Source: Zanthoxylum bungeanum (Eukaryota > Streptophyta > Magnoliopsida > Sapindales > Rutaceae). Taken from it: DNA of 64,000 bases. Position 1 is the stretch's first letter. Every line of letters begins with the position of its first letter. The position numbers were made by a program, and so were the translations under genes. Location: contig SKCR01001848.1 of assembly GCA_019454045.1 (NCBI GenBank), positions 1 to 64,000 on the forward strand, given 5' to 3'. Below, one piece after another: positions 20,832-33,263 of this stretch. The notes beneath the pieces were generated by a model. It had not been told where the DNA came from, did no database searches, and worked only from the letters and a program-made list of their open reading frames with translations.

Positions 20832-23800
20832 AGTTTTTCCACAGATACCCAGACACCAGTTTTCAGAAAGGAGTTTTGAAACATCAAGTTTTCAGAAAAC
20901 AGTTTTCAGAGATATAGTTTCAGTTTAAATACAGATTATAGTTTCAAACACGGATTCAGTTTTCCTTAGAAACAGATTTCGATTTTCGAGTGCAGTTTTC
21001 AACCTTCAGTTGCAGCTTTCAGAAAAAGCTCTTTAGAAAAGAAAGTTTTTCAGAAGCATGGTTTTATAAGAAATTCAGAGTTTTAATACAGAAATCAATT
21101 TCCGAGTACGTTTTCAACTTAGTGTTATGCATAAATGAAATTAGGACTATGTTCTAAAAGGCATGGTAGATTTAAGTACAAAATGATTTACAAATTCTGC
21201 ATATAAATCATACTTTCTAGTGAGTTATTTGAGATGCATATATTTGATGTGATGCATTATAGCATTAGTATTCCTCGCATGTGAGTTCTTCAGAAAACAT
21301 TATAAGTAACAGTTCATAAAGGCATGACATGATTGCATCAAAATATATGTAGGGTTGATATTGATGTGTGGCATGTTTATATAGAAGTATCATTTTTGTA
21401 AAATGCTAATGCGTAATAGCATGATCTCATTTAAGGTATATACATTAATGGTGAATGTGAGTTGTTTGTTGACTTAAAAGAGCATATCGAATTGATGTTA
21501 GTTCATAAGGAAATAGTAAATATACTTGAAGTCATGACTTGTAGTAGTGGATCAGACAGTTAACAAGAAGTAAGATTTTAATAGTCCGATTTGATGATAT
21601 TTCAGACAGTAAAAGAAGAAAGTTGTTATAAATGTGAAATCTAGATTTAGCTAAGACTATACAGAAAAAAAATAAAGAAAAGAAACAGAGTAGCGTAGCG
21701 GAAGTTGAATGGATTTTTTTTTAACCTATTGGAATGCAAGGTAAAACTTGATGTATTTAATATGAGGATTAATACGGACTTTATTAATTGAAGACAATGT
21801 ATTTAGTGTTTTTCATATGAAAAAGATTAATAACAAGTAATGCAGGAATAGACGGATAAGAGATTTATAAAGTTAATTTAGATTTGTTAATGTTGCATAG
21901 TTACTTACTGAGTCATTGCGACTCACACCTTTTCCGTTGTCAGTTTTGCAGGTTAGTAGCAGTTGTTCTGTGAAGACTTTGTAGACGTTGGATCGCCCCA
22001 ATTGCAGTCGAGGAAGTCTTTAAGTCCTGGGTCGAGTTGGGTCGTCACAGCTTCATGTTTTGTAATTGCATATGTATCTCAGTTGTATAAGTAATGTAAT
22101 AGCTTAGTTTTAGTTTTGAGTTGTGGCCGGAGGCCAAGTTTTACATTTTTGTTCTTGAGTTCAGGCTTGAGGCCTTGATGTTGTGTTTCCGGCCTGAGGC
22201 CGAGGTGATTGGGCTCTTGTTGTATTTCGGATGCTGGCTACTGGCCAGGTTATATGATGTTATGAATACATCATGCCGAAATTTCGTTAGAAATAAATGC
22301 TTATGGAGATGGGTCTTCATGTCTCCTGCCGGTAGCATCCTGGCCTAGGCGGGATGTTACAGGTAACTTCATTTTTCGCCGTTTTCGTATATTTTCAATC
22401 CGAAATAATTTTTGAAAATTATTCCAATGCCCAATACACATCCAATACATTTAAATAATATATTTTTCATCACCAAAATTTCAGAATTTCCAAATCTGAT
22501 ATGGGTGCCAAAAATATCATTTTTCATGCTCTAAATCCAATTTTCTCAATATTAATCATATTAATATTTACACCAATCAAAGCCATCACCTATGAAGAAC
22601 TCAATAAACAATTCTAGGAGTTACAAGAGTGGTTATAACACTCAAGAATGGCAATAAGTCATCAAATGACAAAATTGAACTAATATTACACTAATATTAC
22701 TCAATCTTACTTCACACATGCATCTAGCCTCCAAATCAAAAAGGCCCAAAATCTAAGAAAGGAAGAAACCCTAGAACCATTCTATATTCTCAAGAACAAG
22801 AAACATGCTTTCTAAGTTTAAGAATATTGAAGATTACCTCGAAATCTCCTAATTTCTTTAAGCTTTCTTATTGATTTCTTCGCTTTCTCTCAAGTTTCTT
22901 CAAGAAATATTTTGGGAGCTTTCATGGAGGTGTATTTCGACCAAGGGAGCTAATGAATGAGAAAATAAAATTTTCTCACTTTATAAACAAGGCTTGGACG
23001 AAATTAGGGGCAATATGGTCATTTTAATTTCTGTAGTCATATTTAAACAATTCAAATTCAATTTGAATTCTTCAAGCTTTAAAACAAAATCATACCAATT
23101 ATTACCAATAATAAGAAAACATATGCAATAATAATTATTACAAATGAATTATTATTTAATCTAATTAAACATTAAGTTTAAAGTAGACAAAATCAAATTG
23201 AATACTTCAGCCTTAAAGTTTAATATTATTACTAACCAAATATAATGAAACATATTACATAATAATTATGTAATATATATTATTTTTATTTACACTAGAT
23301 AACAAAATAAATATATTAATGACATGTGTCAAAAACTCATTTGACAATTAATTAATATGTATCAAATCAAATTTTATATCAAATATAAATACATATTAAT
23401 TATTAATTGATCAAAATTCTCTAATGCATGTATTTTCGTTTAACTGTTTAAACGATTCGAATTAACTCATTTAATTCGGTGAAGTATTATGAATAATCTA
23501 TATTATTCATAATGCGTTGCCCAAGTGCTCAACGAGTACACTTCATACTGTGGGACTCTCTAAGTTTAGGATCATCCATCACGGAATCAAATTTTGTATC
23601 CATAATTCACCCACTCGTAAATTATGACGACCAAAGATAATCTCGCTAAACTATGCAAGTCGAGGTCATTGCTTGCGTATAATCCCTGTTGGATAATTAT
23701 GACTCATAGCATCACTATTTGTAAAAGACATGGTGTTTTTGTACAAATTAACTATGTGACAAAGGAAATTGTTATTTTATCATTTTGTAATTGGATTACT

Positions 23801-24729
23801 TGGATATATAAATGATAAAAGTCCATATGGTTAAACCAGATTAATAAGATATGAGACAATATTAATCCACGAATGGTTTAATCATTAAATATCCCTAGTC
23901 GTAGTATTATCGAGACTAGACATCGATAATACGGAATAGACTAGTATTACACTTGTGCGCATTATGGAAGCTTAACGACATAGTTCTCATATATTTAAGT
24001 ATTAAATACTTATGCAAGGGTGATAAAAGGTTCTGTTAGCCGTTGGACCGGGAACAGCTTCGCTCTTGATAGACCCCTCAGAGTCTCATTGGTATTATGA
24101 CTATGTGTCTATGGGAATCCGAATCAGGGTAGGTGTATGTGATCTTTAACCTGAGACTTGCATCGCTAATACTTGCGACAATTAGTCTACTTTGGTTTTG
24201 GTCGTCCGGAGCTTTAACATGTTCTGTGTATGCCACTGCTGGGTTTATTGAGAATCGTAGTGTATTGGGTGTGATGTCAAGATGAGAGTATCACTTCAGT
24301 CATATGGAGATGATGATCACGCAGGATACGATACTAGTACTCTTAAATGTTGCAGCTATCGGGATAATATGACAAAGTCATGATTATCCGATTACAGAGA
24401 CTAGTTGCGCGAGATCCGATATAGGCTTTGTACGGGGCAGACACAATTCCAGCCTTAGGCCTAGCATGTGACATCTGATATTGGATCGCATTACGCAATA
24501 ATTAATATATTACGCCTAATACAGATTATATATTCTTCGTTGAATATTTCTGGAGAATTGGGTTGGCACGGTGCTTTGCTAGAAGCAAACCATGTCTTGT
24601 AAATCGGTGAGAACGTGGTACGGGGTACACACGTGTCGGATAGTCCGACAACCATATTTACTACCAACATATACAGGGCTCTCTTGGGTCGTTTCCCAAA
24701 GATTCACCAATGACATTTAACTTGAACAG

Positions 24730-25095
24730 AATTAATCTAGGATTAATTATGAGAGAGAAAATTAATCTGTGATTAATTGCGGCAAGAATTAATCTGGGAT
24801 TAATTGCGGCAAGAATTAATCTGGGATTAATTGCGGCAAGAATTAATCTGGGATTAATTCGCCTAGAAGAGAGAACGCGATTAATTAGAATTAATCGATT
24901 AAATAATATATTGGATATATTAATTGAATTTGGATTTCAACACGAAATTAAAATTGGATTTTAATTCAGGCGAACGAATTAATTTGGAATTAATTCGTAA
25001 GCGACTTTCGTAATAATTTTTGCTAGGCATTATTATTTAAATAAATTGGATTTAATTATGTCACGACGGAAAATTTGTTTAATCGGATTAAACGA
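24730..25095. repeat. Ladder of short TGG-loop hairpins in Copia-1 LTR
   Basis: Successive perfect inverted repeats: AATTAATC/GATTAATT (several); CGATTAATT/AATTAATCG (24878-24897); AATATAT/ATATATT (24905-24921); AATTAAAAT/ATTTTAATT (24946-24966); ACGAATTAATT/AATTAATTCGT (24974-24998); GTTTAAT/ATTAAAC (25077-25093). The loop is TGG in most, CGG in the last and AG in the second. Copia-2 LTRs have an equivalent ladder. Confidence 0.75.
24779..24859 (+). repeat. 27-bp tandem repeat x3
   Basis: The unit is GCGGCAAG followed by AATTAATCTGGGATTAATT, itself a small hairpin (AATTAATC / GATTAATT around TGG). The 3' LTR has one unit (about 32514-32540). LTRs are made identical at insertion, so the copy number changed afterwards. 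Confidence 0.85.
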
Positions 25096-25585
25096 ACTCG
25101 GGCCCAAAGCGTGTTGTGTAAGCCAACTATATTTGGAATTTAAAGTGGTGGGACCCACTTTACTTATATCAATTGTTTGACATTTGATGGAGGTAGTTGG
25201 GCTTTAATTAAATGAAACCATTTACTTTTCACCAACCTTGTTTTTGGAAAACAATTACAACAACTTGGTTTTGGAAACCAAAAACACCAGACAACACAAA
25301 ATGCTCTCTTTCTTTTCTCCTTGTAAAAGCTTAACATGCTTCTCTTTGGAAGGGAAATTTTTTCTTTCAAAATTTGATCAAAGCTAGAACTTTGGAAGTC
25401 TTTGAAGGTGATAGGGAAACTCACCCAAGAGTTTGGAACTCTTCTAAAGCTTGGAGCTTCTACATCCATTGGAGATTTTTGAAATTTCTCACCTGTTCAT
25501 TGTAAGTATTTCCGCAACTTACCTTGTTTAATTCACACTTTAATCATGTTTAGAGATCATTGGCATGTCTAGGACACACTAACAA

Positions 25586-25599
25586 TGGTATCATGAGCC
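25586..25599 (+). other. Primer-binding site, tRNA-iMet (with 1-base insertion)
   Basis: TGGTATCATGAGCC sits one base after the LTR end. The canonical complement of the initiator tRNA-Met 3' end is TGGTATCAGAGCC, so there is an extra T here. Copia-2 has the canonical TGGTATCAGAGC. Confidence 0.8.
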
Positions 25600-27806
25600 A
25601 TCTAAACTTGATTTGAATCTAGGGTTTATACACTTGAATTTGGGGATTTTGCTTGGAGCTTGTCTAAATTCGAAATTGATTGTTTGGTTGTGTTTAGATG
25701 ATGATAAATAAGATTTGTGCATCATTAGATTTGAGAAAATTGATTAGATCAAATTTCCCCAAATCCCTTATCATGGCCGAAACTTGACCCTAGTATGCTC
25801 ATGGTGAGTTTTTGAAAATTAGACGATTGGATGTGTTTATGGCATGAAATGAATATTGATTGTTGATTTAATTGGATTGAAATCAAAATTTGATATAATT
25901 TCCTTGCCTTTACCGTGAGTTGAAGCAAGTTGAATGAATTGGTTTTGCTTCAATTTGTGTTGGACATGAATTGAAATGTTAAACATGATTAATTATATTA
26001 ATTGATATTTTGGAAATATTAGATTAATTAATTCATTGTGTTAATTACACTTTAAATTGGATTAGTGTGAAATTTGGAATAATATATTAATCCAATTTGT
26101 TGTATTTGGACTAATGGGCTTGGTTGGGCCAAGTATGATTTTGGACAATTGGGTTGGATCCAATTGGGCCTAAAACCATTTCCATAAAGTCCAATATGAC
26201 TTTTGGGCCTTTAATATATTAATTGGGCCTAATGGGCCTAAATTGATTTTTAGCATATGGTGATTCCTAATTAGGTCTTGGCATTTTGGGTTTAATCCAT
26301 AATGGCCAAAGCCCATGCCTAAAGAATTAATTGAAAGCCCATTGGACTTCAATTAAATTGGCATTGGATGTTATTTGGGCCTTTGAGACCCAATTGGATT
26401 GGATTTGGAATCCAAGTCTAAAAGGCACTATTATAAGTGTAATTGTTTAATTTGGAATTAAACATGAATTAGTATTCGATATGATTTAATTGGATTTAAA
26501 ATTGTAATTCGATATAAGTCAAGAATATTTACTTTGAGTATTTATTCTTAAAGGAGTTGGACTCGAGCAAATCAAATCGTTGTATGAACATTGGATGGCC
26601 ATTAATTGAAGATTAATTAATTGGATTAGATTGATTGACAACATGTTTTGTGTGAATACTTGGATGTATTTGTATGAATAATGTATATCGGATGGATATT
26701 AGTTGGGTGGGGGAAAGTTTGAAAATTGTTGTAAATATGGTATTTATTTAAATTGGACCTGTGTGTCCAGCCTTTCACCTCTATATCTCTTTGTATTTCT
26801 CTTCTCACAAATTCCCCTCAATGTAAATGAGGTTTCTTTATGTATTATGTAATTGGGTAGAAGAATGTACAGTGCTAGCGGGAGAGAGGAAAAATAGAGA
26901 TTTGTTCTAGGAACAAATTGTATTATATATTTATCCGCATATCATTATTAATTTTATCGCGCCTTATTATGTTTTTAGAATGCATGTTTAAGGGTGTATG
27001 ATGAGACCTAATCAAAGATAATAAATTGGTTGCCAATTTACGGAAAAACCCTCAATTTTATATTAAATGTTTTCCTTCCATTGAGTGGTTCTCTCTCAAG
27101 ATCTAAGATTGACTTTGATTTATTGGCCAAAGTCAAGATCATTGTCCATCGCGGATGTGTTTGAACCATGAAAGCTTTGTTATATATCGCCTGTCTTGGG
27201 CAGTTGTGACTTGTTGGCCAAAGTCAATGTCACTTCTGTACATCGACATGGATTACGAAGCTTTCCCACTGTCAATGGTTCGCGCTTAACTGGAATCATT
27301 AATCTTGTTGAGCCAAAGCCAAGACTTAGTTGATTCATAGGAAAAGGTTAGGATGATATATTGGATATATGTTTTGGACTTGGAGGTCCACCTACCGGAT
27401 CTAAGAATTGGATGGGATCCAATTGATCTTAGAGATCTACCTAGTTAAGTTTCATACAACTTGTTGGCCAAAGTCAAGGTTGTGTGTTATTTAACGGGAT
27501 CCTATCCCACTAGGAAACTGGGTTTCCCGAGTACTCAACAGAGGGTTAGAGACTCGCCGAAAAATAGTGGGAGGCCAGTATTAAATTTGCAATTTCGTTT
27601 AATACTCGCTAATAAGCGCTCTTTTATTATTTATCACGTTATATATATATTTGTTGGACTAATATCTTTTATTGCTTTCTTTGAACAGTTAGATTGTACA
27701 AGACACTACTCCACTTGTAGTTGGTTATATAGTTGGACTATAGTAACCATTACATTTTGAGTGTACCCGATATCGTTGATTGGATAGTTGGACTATTGCA
27801 ATCGAG
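25600..27806 (+). other. Copia-1 long untranslated leader
   Basis: About 2.2 kb lies between the primer site and gag with no credible ORF. It contains the word TTGTTGGCCAAAGTCAA or close variants at 27123, 27211, 27305 and 27461. Copia-2 has a matching leader (35789 to about 38100) with the same word at 37341, 37431 and 37700 and a degenerate copy near 37525. GGGCC/GGCCC-rich text lies at about 26110-26400. The leader probably holds packaging or translation signals. Confidence 0.6.
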
Positions 27807-28500
27807 ATGGCTGGAAAGATTAGCGTTAGGGACATCATCATGGGTGACAATGTCTTTAACGGCTCCAATTTTCCAGATTGGGAGATGAATCTCAAGATTG
27901 TCCTGGGAGCTGAGAAGTTACTCTATGTTATAAAGAGACCTCTCGGGCATGAACCCAGACTTGAGCGACCAGTTGATCATGAGCTGTGGAAGACTCATCG
28001 AGATGATAACTTTACCGCTTAGTCCATCATGCTTGCTGCAATGACTCCTCATTTCGTCGTCAAAACAAAGGATTGGATCCTTATAACATGATGTTGAAAT
28101 TGAAGGACCTTCACAAATCTAACCTTAGATCTCAGAAGTATGAATTGCAAAAGAAGTTCTTTCGCTCACGTATGTCAGAGGGTACATTTGTCGAGTATTA
28201 TGTGTTATAGATGATTGCTGACATCAAATAGCTTGGTCAGCTGGGCATTACCTTCGAGGCCGAGACTTATATAGATTTGATCTTACAGTCTCTGCCCGAT
28301 TTTTGGGGCAGGTTCATAATGAACTACAATATGATGAACCAAAAGAAGACTCTTCGAGAGTTGATGGTGATACTGAAAGAGGCAGAGCCAGAGCTTTTGA
28401 AGGGAAAGAAGCGCGAGGCGCATCTTACTTCGATATCCTAGAAGGCCAAGGCTTGGCCGAAGACTTATGGAGGTGTGAAGAAAAAAAAAGATCTGCAGAT
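27807..28500 (+). pseudogene. Copia-1 gag remnant
   Basis: An ATG at 27807 opens MAGKISVRDIIMGDNVF, then SNFPDWEMNLKIVL, the typical N terminus of plant copia gag (UBN2/retrotran_gag type). The first stop is after 72 codons (28020-28022). Later pieces in other frames (KLKDLHKS.., MSEGTFVEYY-like text around 28110-28200, and TLRELMVILKEAEPE-like text near 28350) show that the rest decayed by stops and indels. Gag would form the virus-like particle. The zinc knuckle is not recognisable. Confidence 0.75.
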
Positions 28501-29560
28501 TAGCTGGAGACTAGCTTCAAGTGAGATCGACCTACGAGTCGGAAATGGGACGAGAGTCGTTGTTTTAGCTGTAGGAACCTATGTTTTGAATTTGCCATCG
28601 GGGCATGTAATTACATTATGTGACTTTTATTTTGTACCTAGTTTGACTAGGAACATCATCTCTGCATCTTGTTGAACCCGATGCGAGTATACCTTTGTAT
28701 TTCGGAACACTGGGTGTTTTGTATATAAAGATGATATTTTGATATGTACAGCAGATGTTAATAATGGTCTTTATATTTTGAATATAAATGAATCTCGAAC
28801 ATATCACATGACAAACAAAAGGCTCAAATTGAGTAAAACATATGAGACTTATCTATGGCATTGTCGTCTAGGACACATTAACAAGACTCGTATATTCACT
28901 CTTTTGAAGAATGGATACTTGGACGGATTTGATCCTAATTCATATGATGTCTGCGAATCTTATTTATTAGGCAAAATGCCTAAAACACCTTTGATTGGTA
29001 AGGGTGTATGTGCCACCGAGCTGTTAGCCCTCGTTCATAGTGACGTATGTGGGCCCATGTCTAGCCAGGCTAGAGGTGGATATGAATACTTCGTACCCTG
29101 GGAAACTTTTGAGAATTTCAAAGAGTTTCAACACGAAGTAGAAAAACAGACGGGCAAAAGTATTAAAACATTGTGGTCCGACCGTGGTGGAGAATACTTA
29201 AGTAATGAGTTTCAAGATTACTTGAAAGAGTATGGTATTCTTTCACAGTGGACTCCTCCCGGAACACCTCAATTGAACGGTGTGTCCGAACGGATAAACC
29301 AAAGTTGGACATGGTAATGTCAATGATGAGTCGCACAGAGCTACCGATTTCCTTCTGGGGATACGTATTAAATAGTGCAATACTTATTTTGAATAAGGTT
29401 CCGTCAAAGTCTGTTGGACAGACTCCATATGAAATATAGACAAGAAAGAAACCGGGTTTCTCATTCCTGAAGATTTGGGGATGCTGGGCATACGTTAAAC
29501 GTTTGGATGGTACCAAACTAGAACCCAAATCGGACAAGTGCCTATTTGTAGGTTATCCTA
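28500..29560 (+). pseudogene. Copia-1 protease / GAG-pre-integrase / integrase remnant
   Basis: The GAG-pre-integrase motif is visible as LWHCRLGHINKTRI (28853 onward; HHCC zinc-finger start), followed by SDVCGPM with the first catalytic Asp, SDRGGEY with the second Asp and LNGVSERINQ with the third-position Glu. The frame from 28739 to 29317 (192 aa) carries all of these. After YEYFV the text jumps to WETFENFKEF. Copia-2 retains the missing segment (TFTDVASRCGYVFLLKHKS-like, about 39429-39490), so about 75 bases were deleted in frame. A frameshift near 29300 separates the C-terminal part (PISFWGYVLNSAILILNKVPSK). Confidence 0.8.
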
Positions 29561-29859
29561 TGGAAACCAAAGGATATTAATTCTACAACCCACAAGAGAC
29601 CAAATTTTTTGTTGCTCTTCATGTAATTTTCCTCGAAAAGGAATTCATAGATGTAGTGATAAGTGGGAGGAAAGTTGAAATCAATGAAAATCAGAGTGAT
29701 ACTGTTCCTGGCACCGACCCCCTCTCGGAACATGAACAGTCCATCAGGGATGAGACTATTCCACAATCTTCTAATACACAAGAACTGCGTAGCTCGGAGA
29801 GAGTCAGAAAACAACCTTAGAGGTATGGGTTTCTGATCTCACCTCATGTAGATATTAAT

Positions 29860-31408
29860 CTTATTGAGGATAATGAGCCGGCTACGTATGAGGAAGCAAT
29901 ACAAGGTATTGACTCCGCTTTATGGTAAGAAGCCATGAAGTCCGAAATGGATTCCATATATACCAACCAAGTTTGGACACTAGTTGATGCATCAGAAGGC
30001 GTTAAGCCTATTGGTTGTAAATGGGTCTTCAAGAGGAAGACAGACATGGGTGGCAACATATAAACATACAAATCTATGATTGTAGCGAAAGGGTATCGTC
30101 AACGACATGGTGTCGATTACGATGAAACTTTTTCACCTATTGCCTTGATTAAATCCATTAGGGTAATGCTTGCTATTGCTGCATATTTCGATTATGAAAT
30201 ATGACAGATGGACGTCAAAATCACTTTCCTTAACGGAAACCTTTTGGAGGATATTTATATGCAACAGCCAAAACATGCAAACAAGGTTTGAAAGTTAAAC
30301 CGATCCATTTATGGATTGAAGCAAGCATCGCATTCTTGGAACCAATGTTTTGATGAGATCATAAAAGAATATGGTTTCATTCAAAATGAAGATGATTCTT
30401 GTGTATATAAGAAGGTTAGTGGAGCGCACTGACATTCATTGTCTTATATGTTTATGATGTATTGCTTTTAGGCAATGATATTCACATGCTACAATCAATG
30501 AAATCTTGGCTTTCATTAAAATTCTCCATAAAAGACCTGAGAGAAGCAGCCTTTATTCTGGGAATAAGGATCTATCGGGATAGATCTAGAAAGCTGCTTG
30601 GACTCTCCCAAAGCTCGTACATTAACAAAGTGTTGAAGAGATTCAACATGGATCAGTCCAAGAGGGGGCTTCTTCCGGTGTCACATGGCGTCTCTCTATC
30701 TAAGGACATGTGTCCTAAAACTCAAGATGAGAGAGATACAATGAGTCAGATCTTGTATGCTTCCGCACTCGGATCGATCATGTACGCCATGATATGTACA
30801 CGACCTGATGTCTCATATGCTTTGAGCATGTGCAGTCGGTATCAGGCCGATCCAGGTGATGGTCACTGGATTGTTGTAAAGAACATCATTAAGTATCTTA
30901 GACGAACTAATGATGCTTTCTTAGTCTACAGGGAATGAGAACTTGAGGTGACTGGGTTCACTAATGCAAGTTTCTAAACCGATAGAGACGACTGTAAGTC
31001 GCAATCAGGGTACATATTTTTTATGAATAACGGATCAGTGAGCTGGAAATCTTCCAAGCAAGATATTGTTACTGATTCAACAATAAAATCAGAATACATT
31101 GATGCGACTGAGGCATTGAAAGAAGCATTTTGGATCTATAAATTCCTAATTAGATTAGAAGTAGTTTTGTTAGCAGCTGAGCTGGGCTACAACACAGGCT
31201 AAGGAACCATGGTCTCATCAATGATCCAAGAATGTACTTCGACGGTTTCATCTGATTCGTGAGATCATGTATCGTAGCGATGTCAAGATCGAAAAGATTA
31301 CATCATATAATAACCTTACAGATCCGCTGACAAAAGATATATCTCAGCAAAATTTTGAGCGATCTGTATATAGTTCAGGTGTTAGACACTTGAGTGATTG
31401 GCTATAGG
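29860..31408 (+). pseudogene. Copia-1 reverse transcriptase / RNase H remnant
   Basis: RT landmarks: EAMKSEMDSIYTNQVWTLVD (about 29930), KPIGCKWVFKRKTDMGG, FSPIALIKSIRVMLAIAA, then SIYGLKQASHSWNQCFDE. The active-site box reads LYVYDVLLLGND (about 30444-30479), so YVDD has become YVYD and an essential Asp is lost. The longest open piece (30462-30938, 158 aa) carries YRDRSRKLLGLSQSSYI, SALGSIMYAMICTRPDVSYAL and IKYLRRTNDAFLVY, typical of copia. RNase H follows (SWKSSKQDIVTDSTIKSEYI, near 31040-31100). The frame ends VRHLSDWL-stop just before the polypurine tract. Several TAG/TAA/TGA codons interrupt it. Confidence 0.85.
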
Positions 31409-31421
31409 CCAATTGGGAGAT
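31408..31421 (+). other. Copia-1 polypurine tract
   Basis: The run CCAATTGGGAGATT ends at the start of the 3' LTR (TGTTGGACAATT). Copia-2 has AAGTGGGAGAT at the equivalent place. Confidence 0.7.
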
Positions 31422-33263
31422 TGTTGGACAATTATGACCCATAGCATCACTATTTGTAAAAGACATGGTGTTTTTGTACAAATTAACTATGTGACAAAGG
31501 AAATTGCTATTTTATTATTTTGTAATTGGATTAATTGGATATATAAATGATAAAAGTCCATATGGTTAAACCGGATTAACAAGATATGAGACAATATTAA
31601 TCCACGAATGATTTAATCACTAAATATCCCTAGTTGTAGTATTATTGAGACTGGACATTGATAATGCGGAATAGACTAGTATTATACTTGTGCACGTTAT
31701 GGAAGCTTAATGGCATAGTTCTCATATATTTAAATATTGGATATTTATGCAAGTATGATAAGAGGTTCTGTTAGCCGTTGGACCGGGAACAGCTTCGCTC
31801 TGGATAGACCCCTCGGAGTCCCATTGGTATTATGACTATGTGTCTATGGGAATCCGAATCAGGGTAGGTGTATGTGATCTTTAACCTGAGACTTGCATCG
31901 CTAATACTTGCGACAATCAGTCTACTTTGGTTTTGGTCGTCCGGAGCTTTAACAGGTTCTGTATACGCCTCTGTTGGGTTTATTGAAAATCGTAATGTAT
32001 TGGGTGTGATGTCAAGATGGGAGTATCACTTCAGTCATATGGAGATGATGATCACGCAGGATACGGTACTAGTACTCTTAAATGCTGCAGCTATCAGAAT
32101 AATATGACTAGGTCATGATTATCCGATTACAAAGACTAGTTGTGCGGGATCCGATATATGCTTTGTACGGGGCATACACAATTCCAGCCTTAGGCCTAAC
32201 ATGTGACATTTGATACTGGATCGTATTACGCAATACTTAGTATACTATGCCTGATACAGATTATATATTCTTCGTTGAATATTTCTGGAGAATTGGGTAG
32301 GCACGGTGCTTTGCTAGAAGCCAACCATGTCTTGTAAATCGGTGAGAATGTGGTACGGGGTACGCACATGTCGGATAGTCCGACAACCGTATTTACTTCC
32401 AACATATCCAGGGATCTCTTGGGTCGCTTCCCAAAGATTCACCAATGACATTTGACTCGAACAGAATTAATCTGGGATTAATTATGAGAGAGAAAATTAA
32501 TCCGGGATTAATTGCGGCAAGAATTAATCTGGGATTAATTCGTCTAGAAGAGAGAACGCGATTAATTTAGAATTAATCGATTAAATAATATATTTGATAT
32601 ATTAATTGAAATTGGATTTCAGTACGGAATTAAAATTGGATTTTAATTGGGGCGAACGAATTAATTTGGAATTAATTCGTAAGTGACTTTCATAATAATT
32701 TTGTTAGGCATTATTATTTAAATAAATTGGATTTATTATGTCGCGACGAAAAAATCGTTTAATCGGATTAAACGAACCCGGGCCCAAAGCGTGTTGTGTA
32801 AGCCAACTATATTTGGAATTTAAAGTGGTGGGACCCACTTTACTTATATCAATTGTTTGACATTTGATGGAAGTATTTGGGCTTTAATTAAATGAAACCA
32901 TTTACTTTTCACCAACCTTGTTTTTGGAAAATAATTACAACAACTTGGTTTTGGAAACCAAAAACACAAGACAACATAAAATTCTCTCTTTCTCTTCTCC
33001 TTGTAAAAGCCGAACATGATTATCTTTGGAAGGGAAATTTTTTCTTTCAAAATTGATCAAAGCTAGCACTTAGGGAGTCTTTGAAGGTGATAGGGAAACT
33101 CACCCAAGATTTTGGAACTCTTCTAAAGCTTGGAGCTTCTACATCCATTAGAGATTTTTGAAATTTCTCATCCGTTCATTGTAAGTATTTCCGCAACTTA
33201 CCTTGTTTAATTCACACTTTAATCATGTTTAGAGAACCTTGGCATGTGTAGGACACACTAACA
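31422..33263 (+). repeat. Copia-1 3' LTR
   Basis: It is parallel to 23687-25584 with scattered substitutions, one copy of the 27-bp unit and the hairpin ladder at about 32463-32790. It ends ACACACTAACA followed by the target copy ATCCC. Confidence 0.9.

Larger units (their letters stand above)
17905..22361 (+). mobile_element. B-family (Tekay-like) solo LTR, 4.46 kb
   Basis: It starts TGTAACATCCCGG and ends GCGGGATGTTACA, with a perfect target duplication GGTAA (17900-17904 and 22362-22366). Start, leader and end match the B LTR at 5617, for example CTTATGGAGATGGGTC then GTCTCCTGCCGGTAGCATCC before the end. It is 1.1 kb longer, partly from the stem-loop segment near 20,650-20,830. It has no gag-pol, primer site or polypurine tract and is therefore a solo LTR. 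TATATAAAG at 18312-18320 is the probable TATA box. Reverse-strand ORFs of 82-131 codons between 18554 and 20110 look incidental. Confidence 0.87.
23687..25584 (+). repeat. Copia-1 5' LTR
   Basis: It starts TGTTGGATAATTATGAC and ends ACACACTAACA. It is 56 bases longer than the 3' LTR, almost wholly because a 27-bp unit is present three times (24779-24859) rather than once. A run of short hairpins fills about 24730-25095. No coding content was seen; a minus-strand frame at 25164-25469 is incidental. Confidence 0.9.
23687..33263 (+). mobile_element. Copia-1: Ty1/copia LTR retrotransposon, degenerate
   Basis: LTRs are 23687-25584 and 31422-33263, with a perfect target duplication ATCCC (23682-23686 and 33264-33268). 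It has a tRNA-iMet primer-binding site, a polypurine tract before 31422, a leader of about 2.2 kb and gag-integrase-RT-RNase H in copia order. The coding region has many stops and frameshifts, an integrase deletion and a mutated RT active site, so it cannot move by itself. It is inserted in the reverse C1 LTR. Confidence 0.92.

Noticed and set aside
24730..24870. CRISPR-like array
   Set aside because: Direct 27-bp units have no unique spacers and sit in a plant copia LTR. They are a tandem repeat of hairpin units.
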